NCBI GenBank assembly: GCA_012515615.1
Contig: JAAYYB010000003.1
Span: forward strand, 1-46,643
Source of the DNA: Fibrobacter sp.
GTDB lineage: Bacteria; Fibrobacterota; Chitinivibrionia; Chitinivibrionales; Chitinispirillaceae
DNA: 46,643 nt
Reading direction: 5' to 3'
Shown here: in pieces, positions 41,748 to 46,643 of the stretch
How the letters are laid out: every line of letters starts with the position of its first letter
Numbering within the stretch: position 1 is the first letter of the stretch
Program-made: the position numbers and the translations under genes
The notes under the pieces: generated by a model
Told to the model about the DNA's origin: nothing
The model's input: the letters and a program-made list of their open reading frames with translations, nothing else
Database searches by the model: none

Positions 41748-42374
41748 ATGAGACCGTTTTCATTGATACTGATTCTTGTTTTACAGGTGTGTGCCGCTAT
41801 CCCACTTAAGAAAGATTCGATTTACCTGATAACCCCGTTTTTCTGTGATAATGAGGAAGTCTATGGTAATACTCTCGAATCGATATTTATCACATCCTTT
41901 CCTGGCAGAATGAAACTGAATACTGTCAGCCTTTCCGGAGACACATCTTTTCTCTCTTTTTACAGGCGCAACACAGAATTTTCCAGCAGTGATTTTGCCG
42001 GGTACCTCGATAAGGGTATACGCTACGTAATGATAATCAGTTACAGGAACCGTCTGCTTTACGATGATCAGAAAGAAGTACCTGTTCCTCTTAAGAAAAT
42101 CTTGAATCATGATAGCGGTTTTAGCAGGGAAACAATTGAGCTTCCGGCGGTTGCGGGGAAAGAGTTTGTTTTGAAGACAATCGTGAGCTGCAGCGTATTC
42201 GATATATCTACTGTCAAGAAGGTCGGTGTATTCCAGGCGCAGGTTGCCAATAATAATGTAAAAGTTGAAAAGATGAAGCAGGCAATATATGGAAATTTCC
42301 GCAAAGCGGTAAATCATCTTAAAATAGAATTCCGGAAAAAACGGAACTGGATTGGCTTTTTGCCGGTGGAATAG
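41748..42374 (+). CDS. Exported protein of unknown function
   Basis: A 208-residue protein with a signal peptide (MRPFSLILILVLQVCAAIP) and a beta-rich mature part (SIYLITPFFCDNEEVYGNTLESIFITSFPGRMKLNTVSLSGDTSFLSFYRRNTEF). A helical, basic C-terminal segment follows (NNVKVEKMKQAIYGNFRKAVNHLKIEFRKKRNW). The layout resembles small periplasmic lipoprotein-like proteins that manage envelope assembly, but no family is recognised. Good ribosome binding site (GAGGGAG, before ATG). It is monocistronic, 110 nt upstream of rel. Confidence 0.6.
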   Translation: MRPFSLILILVLQVCAAIPLKKDSIYLITPFFCDNEEVYGNTLESIFITSFPGRMKLNTVSLSGDTSFLSFYRRNTEFSSSDFAGYLDKGIRYVMIISYRNRLLYDDQKEVPVPLKKILNHDSGFSRETIELPAVAGKEFVLKTIVSCSVFDISTVKKVGVFQAQVANNNVKVEKMKQAIYGNFRKAVNHLKIEFRKKRNWIGFLPVE

Positions 42375-42484
42375 TTTTTCGCGCTGTTTGTTGTTAGCTT
42401 TAATTTCTTAACATTTAACTTCCTTGAACAATAGTCCCCTTTCTTGACCGCATTAAGTATGCGATACTTTCAATTTTTGCATCA

Positions 42485-44713
42485 ATGGTTTATTTTATAT
42501 CTATGGATCCTTCATTACTTCTTCCGACGGCATCAATTGATGAGGCAGCTCAGGTTTTTATCCGCAAGATGCAGGAAGTTAACCCCAGGGTCCAGACAGA
42601 GCTGATCGAAAAAGCCTTTCGATTTTCCTGGGAAGCGCACAAAAACCAGATGCGTAAATCCGGTGAACCCTATCTGGCTCATCCTGTTGCGGTTTCGCTG
42701 ATTCTTGCTGAGCAGCGGCTTGATACGATCACTATAGCCGCAGGTCTTCTGCATGATGTTCTGGAAGACACCCAGATCGGGCGAGAGGCTATTTCTCAGC
42801 AGTTTGGCGAGGAAGTGGCGCTTCTTGTTGACGGGGTCACAAAAATAAGAAAAATACAGATGAAGTCCTCTCAGGAGAGGCAGGCAGAGACCTACCGCAA
42901 GATGCTTCTTTCCATGTCAAAGGATCTTCGTGTCATAATAATCAAGTTTGCCGACCGTCTTCACAACCTGCGTACACTGAAATATCTGGAACCGGATCGG
43001 ATAAAGGCTATTGCCTCTGAGACTATTGATATCTATGCGCCTCTTGCGCACAGGTTTGGCATGGGCAGAATCAAATGGGAGCTGGAGGATCTTGCCTTTA
43101 AACATCTATACTGGGATGAGTACAAAGATATAGTTGCCAAGGTAGTCGCCAGCCGCAGTGAGCGTGAGACAATAATCGACAGCTTTGTAATGCCGCTTCG
43201 CCGTCGTCTGGACCATGAGAAGATCGAGTGCACGATAGTGGGGCGTCCCAAGCATTTCTACAGCATCTACCGCAAGATGGTAGAGCGAAATAAGTCTTTT
43301 GAGGAGATCTATGATCTTCTGGCGATCCGTGTAATTGTGAATACGATAGCTGACTGCTATCATGTTCTTGGCATTATACATTCGATCTGGACTCCTTTAC
43401 AGGACCGCTTTAAAGACTATATCAGCACTCCAAAGTCAAACGGGTATCAATCTCTTCACACCACAATTTTTGGTGAAAAGGGCAGCATTGTTGAGATGCA
43501 GATCAGGACCTGGGAGATGAACCAGGTGGCCGAGGATGGAATAGCGGCGCACTGGCTTTATAAGACCGGTGAGAAGGAGATGACCAAGGATGACCTGGCG
43601 CTTGTCTGGTTGAAGAATCTGATCGAGTGGCAAAAGGATCTGACAGACTCAACTGAATTTTTTGAGTTTTTTAAAATCGATCTTTTCCATGCAGAGATTT
43701 TTATTTTCACACCTAAAGGTGATCTGATCTCTCTTCCCAAAGGAGCAACGGTTCTTGATTTCGCTTTTGCTGTTCACTCTCATCTTGGACTTCACTGTAT
43801 CGGGGCCAAGGTTGATGGAAAAATTGAGCCCATAAACATGACGCTCAAGAGCGGCAGTACTGTAGAGATTCTGCACGTCACATCTAAAAAACCCTCAATT
43901 GACTGGTTAAGGGAGGTAAAGACTCCAAAGGCAAGGAGCGCGATCCGTAGATGGCTTAAAAACACAGGCCGGCAGGAGAGCATAGAACTTGGTAAAAAGA
44001 TTGTTCAGGCATCTTACAAGCGCCTGCATGCAAGCACCTCTTTTAACGATCATATTGCCGGACTTCTCCAGTTTCTTGGTCTCAGCAATATCGACCGACT
44101 CCATGAGCTGGTGGGCAGTGGAGAGCTTCCGGTCAGCAGGGTAATGCAGTTTTTCCAGGCCAGGAAGATAAAAAAGGCTCCGTCCAGTATGGTTACCCGG
44201 CTTGTTGACACCTTTACCGGTCGCGGCAGTCATGGGATTTTGGTGGGGGGTAATGAGGATCTGATGGTTCGGTTTGCAAAATGCTGCAACCCCATTCCGG
44301 GGGATCCGATCATCGGTTTTGTTACCCGGGGAAGGGGAATATCGGTTCACAGGACCGACTGCAGTAATGCTGAGATCTTTTCGACCGACCAGGAACGCAA
44401 AATCGAAGTTTCGTGGGATGATGGTCAGCAGAAACGCTATAATGTCATCCTCGAGATTAATGCCAGTGATCGTTCCGGGCTTCTGAATGAAATCAGTCAG
44501 GTGTTTTCCGATTTCGGGGCTAATGTGACTGAAGGGGCGATGAAGGTGGAGAGTCAGCTGGCGCGCAGCACATTCACCATAGAGATACGCAACCGTAACC
44601 AGCTGAAACAGATTTTCAGGCAGCTGCAGAAAATCAAGGGTGTTGAAAACATCTCTCGTGTAAAAGATTATATTAATTACCCTCAGGAGAATACCAGAGA
44701 GGGGGAATCATGA
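42485..44713 (+). CDS. rel: Bifunctional (p)ppGpp synthetase/hydrolase (long RSH)
   Basis: RelA/SpoT homolog controlling the stringent response. The HD hydrolase domain is intact: RKSGEPYLAHPVAVSLILAEQRLDTITIAAGLLHDVLEDTQI and KFADRLHNLRTL. The synthetase domain has YQSLHTTIFGEKGSIVEMQIRTWEMNQVAEDGIAAHWLYK. The TGS domain (FIFTPKGDLISLPKGATVLDFAFAVHSHLGLHCIGAKVDGK) and a C-terminal ACT domain (NVILEINASDRSGLLNEISQVFSDFGANV) complete the long RSH layout of 742 residues. Both activities seem retained, as in SpoT/Rel. ATG at 42485 or 42503 (MDPSLLL). Its stop codon overlaps the DUF4388 start (ATGA). Confidence 0.97.
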   Translation: MVYFISMDPSLLLPTASIDEAAQVFIRKMQEVNPRVQTELIEKAFRFSWEAHKNQMRKSGEPYLAHPVAVSLILAEQRLDTITIAAGLLHDVLEDTQIGREAISQQFGEEVALLVDGVTKIRKIQMKSSQERQAETYRKMLLSMSKDLRVIIIKFADRLHNLRTLKYLEPDRIKAIASETIDIYAPLAHRFGMGRIKWELEDLAFKHLYWDEYKDIVAKVVASRSERETIIDSFVMPLRRRLDHEKIECTIVGRPKHFYSIYRKMVERNKSFEEIYDLLAIRVIVNTIADCYHVLGIIHSIWTPLQDRFKDYISTPKSNGYQSLHTTIFGEKGSIVEMQIRTWEMNQVAEDGIAAHWLYKTGEKEMTKDDLALVWLKNLIEWQKDLTDSTEFFEFFKIDLFHAEIFIFTPKGDLISLPKGATVLDFAFAVHSHLGLHCIGAKVDGKIEPINMTLKSGSTVEILHVTSKKPSIDWLREVKTPKARSAIRRWLKNTGRQESIELGKKIVQASYKRLHASTSFNDHIAGLLQFLGLSNIDRLHELVGSGELPVSRVMQFFQARKIKKAPSSMVTRLVDTFTGRGSHGILVGGNEDLMVRFAKCCNPIPGDPIIGFVTRGRGISVHRTDCSNAEIFSTDQERKIEVSWDDGQQKRYNVILEINASDRSGLLNEISQVFSDFGANVTEGAMKVESQLARSTFTIEIRNRNQLKQIFRQLQKIKGVENISRVKDYINYPQENTREGES

Positions 44714-45153
44714 ATCTGGATATCTGGGTTCCTGTTGCAGGGCTCGGTTCAGGATTGCTGACAGGAATGCTTTTTATGCTTGCTTTTCGGCTTAAAACAA
44801 AACCCAAAGCAACTCCGGGCCAGTACAATACCAGTTTTGTCTTCTCAGGAAACCTCAAACAGACAAGCCTTCTGGATGCCATACAGTTTCTGGAAATTGG
44901 CAGAAGAGAGGGAATTCTTCATATATACTGTGGAAGGCGTAAAGGGTATCTTACCTTTAAATTGGGGCAGGTAGTTGATGCCTTTTACAGAAATGAAACC
45001 GGCAGGGAGGCGATTTTTCAGATGCTTGAGTTGCCGGAAGGCGATTTTTACTTTGAACCAAAATTGATCAGCCAGCCAAGACTGATGTCTGAATCGATGA
45101 TGGATATAGCGTTTGAATGGGACGCGCGTAAAAACGGCGGATCACAGGAATAA
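44710..45153 (+). CDS. Membrane-anchored DUF4388 protein
   Basis: A 147-residue protein with an N-terminal membrane helix (VPVAGLGSGLLTGMLFMLAF) and a DUF4388/PatA-like domain: FSGNLKQTSLLDAIQFLEIGRREGILHIYCGRRKGYLTFKLGQVVDAFYRNETGREAIFQMLELPEGDFYFEP. DUF4388 modules occur in signalling proteins, often beside response-regulator receiver domains or GTPases; the biochemical role is unknown. Start overlaps the rel stop by 4 nt, so translation is coupled; prs follows after about 30 nt. Its position between Rel and Prs suggests a sensor or scaffold related to nucleotide signalling, which is inference. Confidence 0.8.
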   Translation: MNLDIWVPVAGLGSGLLTGMLFMLAFRLKTKPKATPGQYNTSFVFSGNLKQTSLLDAIQFLEIGRREGILHIYCGRRKGYLTFKLGQVVDAFYRNETGREAIFQMLELPEGDFYFEPKLISQPRLMSESMMDIAFEWDARKNGGSQE

Positions 45154-45182
45154 ATAATCTCAGCTTAGGTGAGGCTTTTTTA

Positions 45183-46130
45183 ATGAGTGGAAAACTTAAG
45201 ATTTTTTCGGGTAATGCAAACATTCCTCTGGCAAAAGAGATATGTCATTTCGCAGGCGTTGAGCTTGGCAAATGTACAGTGACCAAATTCAGCAACGAGA
45301 ACATTAAAGTAAGAATTCTGGAAAGTGTACGCGGTCAGGATGTTTTCCTTATTCAGCCATCCTGTTCTCCTGTAAACGAAGGCATAATGGAGCTGCTGAT
45401 AATGCTTGATGCTGCCAAGCATGCCAGTGCAGGACGAATAACCGCAGTTGTTCCATACTTTCCTTATGCCCGTTCAGATAAAAAGGATGAACCGAGAATT
45501 TCTATCACCGCCCGTCTTATGGCCGATCTGCTGGAGACTGCCGGTGCGGATCGTGTTATGACCATGAATCTGCACTCACCCCAGATTCAGGGCTTTTTCA
45601 GGATTCCGGTAGATCATCTTCTTGCCGGACGTCTTCTGTGCGATTATTTCCAGAAGTGCGGTACCGACAACTGCGTGGTTGTGGCTCCTGATGCAGGAAG
45701 TGCCAAGAGAGCTGGAAGTTATGCCATCAAAATGGGTCTGCCTCTGGCGATTCTTGACAAGCGCCGTTCTGATGATACCGAATCACCCCAGGTTCACAAT
45801 GTCATAGGTGAGGTGAAAGGGAAACGGGCCCTTATATTTGACGATGAGATTGCTTCGGGGGGCTCGATTCTGGAGGTTGTGAAGGCACTGGAATCTCTTG
45901 GCGTTGAAGAGATTCAGGCATGCTGTGTTCACGGTGTGCTTTCCGGCAGCGCAGTTGAACGCATTCGCGAGTCATCGATTGCAAAGCTTGTGGTAACAGA
46001 TACTGTGTCCATTCCTGAGCATAAAAAATTCCCTCAACTGGTGATTCTCTCTGTTGCTGAGATGTTTGCGAAAGCGATCATGTATACAAACAGAGGAGAA
46101 TCCATAAGCGGTCTTTACGATAAATTCTGA
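45183..46130 (+). CDS. prs: Ribose-phosphate pyrophosphokinase
   Basis: PRPP synthetase: makes 5-phosphoribosyl-1-pyrophosphate from ribose-5-phosphate and ATP, feeding nucleotide, His, Trp and NAD synthesis. Motifs: IFSGNANIPLAKEICHFAGVELG, RGQDVFLIQPSCSPVNEGIMELL, the ATP flexible-loop region PYFPYARSDKKDEPRISITARLMADLLETAGADRVMTMNLHSPQIQGFF, and the PRPP/ribose-phosphate binding loop ALIFDDEIASGGSIL (usually VDDMIDTGGT). The 315-residue length is standard. The ATG at 45183 lies behind TAGGTGAGG. The stop codon overlaps the next gene's ATG by one base (TGATG, 46128-46132). Confidence 0.97.
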   Translation: MSGKLKIFSGNANIPLAKEICHFAGVELGKCTVTKFSNENIKVRILESVRGQDVFLIQPSCSPVNEGIMELLIMLDAAKHASAGRITAVVPYFPYARSDKKDEPRISITARLMADLLETAGADRVMTMNLHSPQIQGFFRIPVDHLLAGRLLCDYFQKCGTDNCVVVAPDAGSAKRAGSYAIKMGLPLAILDKRRSDDTESPQVHNVIGEVKGKRALIFDDEIASGGSILEVVKALESLGVEEIQACCVHGVLSGSAVERIRESSIAKLVVTDTVSIPEHKKFPQLVILSVAEMFAKAIMYTNRGESISGLYDKF

Positions 46131-46643
46131 TGATAAAAATATCTATAGGGGCTGAGGAATCGGGCAGCAGACTTGACCGCGTTTTACGCAAGCGGTTGAG
46201 GCTTATGTCTCTTTCTGAAATCTATTCTCTGATACGTAAAGGCGGAGTCCGGCTCGGGGAGAAGAAAGCCAGGCAGGACTCACGTGTTCAGGAGGGAGAT
46301 ATTCTTGAAGTAGAGGCAGATGAATCAGAGCTGACTGCGGTAAAGGGCCCCGACAATTCCCTCAGAAAAATTGTCAATACAGAATTCTTCAAACGTAACT
46401 TTAAAATCATCTATGAAGATTCCGATCTTCTTGCCTGCAACAAGCCCTCAGGACTTGTCGTACATCCGGGAACAGGTCATCTTCACAGAGACACACTGAT
46501 TGAGCTTGCCACTGGTTATCTTCTTGATAAGGGTTGTCTTAAAGAGGGTGAAGAACCTGCGCTTGTCCACCGTATCGACAGAGATACCTCAGGAGTGATC
46601 CTGATTGCAAAAAACAAGCGGACCGTCAGAAAACTCCATGAAA
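46130..46643 (+). CDS. RluA-family pseudouridine synthase (truncated by window edge)
   Basis: The 171 codons present encode an S4 RNA-binding domain (SRLDRVLRKRLRLMSLSEIYSLIRKGGVRLGEKKARQDSRVQEGDILEV) and the first half of a pseudouridine synthase catalytic domain (IIYEDSDLLACNKPSGLVVHPGTG, then ALVHRIDRDTSGVILIAKN with the catalytic Asp in HRIDRDTSG). This is the RluC/RluD layout; targets are 23S rRNA uridines in known members. The exact specificity cannot be told because the C-terminus is outside the window. Start ATG overlaps the prs stop by one base. Confidence 0.9.
   Translation, partial: MIKISIGAEESGSRLDRVLRKRLRLMSLSEIYSLIRKGGVRLGEKKARQDSRVQEGDILEVEADESELTAVKGPDNSLRKIVNTEFFKRNFKIIYEDSDLLACNKPSGLVVHPGTGHLHRDTLIELATGYLLDKGCLKEGEEPALVHRIDRDTSGVILIAKNKRTVRKLHE

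Overview
The window looks like chromosomal DNA of a member of the Fibrobacterota (Fibrobacter / Chitinispirillum-like bacteria). The best clue is a TIGR02147-family regulator (30242-31072), a family known mainly as a large paralogous set in Fibrobacter. Supporting clues are large exported CotH-kinase proteins, lamin-tail proteins, lipoproteins, and sorting-domain-like modules (pattern 'F.l.G ... GiYl..'). There are no rRNA or tRNA genes, no CRISPR array, no phage and no transposase. Most genes are conserved chromosomal genes mixed with exported proteins of unknown role.

Layout. 1-4.3 kb: DUF4143 ATPase, then on the minus strand a PLDc_N-like membrane protein, a Yip1-like membrane protein, OsmC and a B12-binding-type radical SAM protein. 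4.4-8.6 kb: two-gene operon, CotH kinase plus lamin-tail protein. 8.7-15.4 kb: P-loop kinase, the tiny ribosomal protein bTHX (32 aa), YfhO membrane protein, GlgB, a lipoprotein and an exported DDG-repeat protein. 15.6-18.5 kb: GT2 and GT4 glycosyltransferases and an exported pentapeptide-repeat protein. 18.6-21.8 kb: a P-type ATPase fused at its N-terminus to a PTS EIIA domain. 22.1-28.2 kb: hypothetical protein, RlmH, an intergenic unit with a perfect CRP-type palindrome, RecG, a processive GT2 and a YchF-like NTPase. 28.2-31.1 kb: minus-strand operon of TIGR02147 regulator, lipoprotein and serpin lipoprotein. 31.8-36.3 kb: DnaK, convergent with a second CotH protein. 36.5-41.2 kb: truncated ECF sigma factor, aminotransferase, LamG lipoprotein, a decayed minus-strand gene, a YgbA-family protein and a third exported protein with the N-terminal architecture of the CotH proteins. 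41.7-46.6 kb: exported protein, bifunctional Rel, DUF4388 protein, Prs and a window-truncated RluA-family pseudouridine synthase.

Connections between genes. Rel, the DUF4388 protein, Prs and the pseudouridine synthase form a tightly packed run (4-nt overlap, about 30-nt gap, 1-nt overlap) joining (p)ppGpp and PRPP metabolism. The CotH/lamin-tail pair and the two related exported proteins suggest a secreted system in which the sorting-like module lies internally, just after the N-terminal carboxypeptidase-regulatory-like domain. The intergenic spaces carry an unassigned family of composite palindromic repeats at four loci (1.3-1.6, 17.6, 31.3-31.6 and 41.3 kb), and a separate 102-bp terminal-inverted-repeat element lies at 41.5 kb.

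The most unusual items are the EIIA-P2C ATPase fusion, the regulator-lipoprotein-serpin operon, the composite palindromic repeats and the internal sorting-like module. All functional statements rest on motif recognition by eye; no database search was run.
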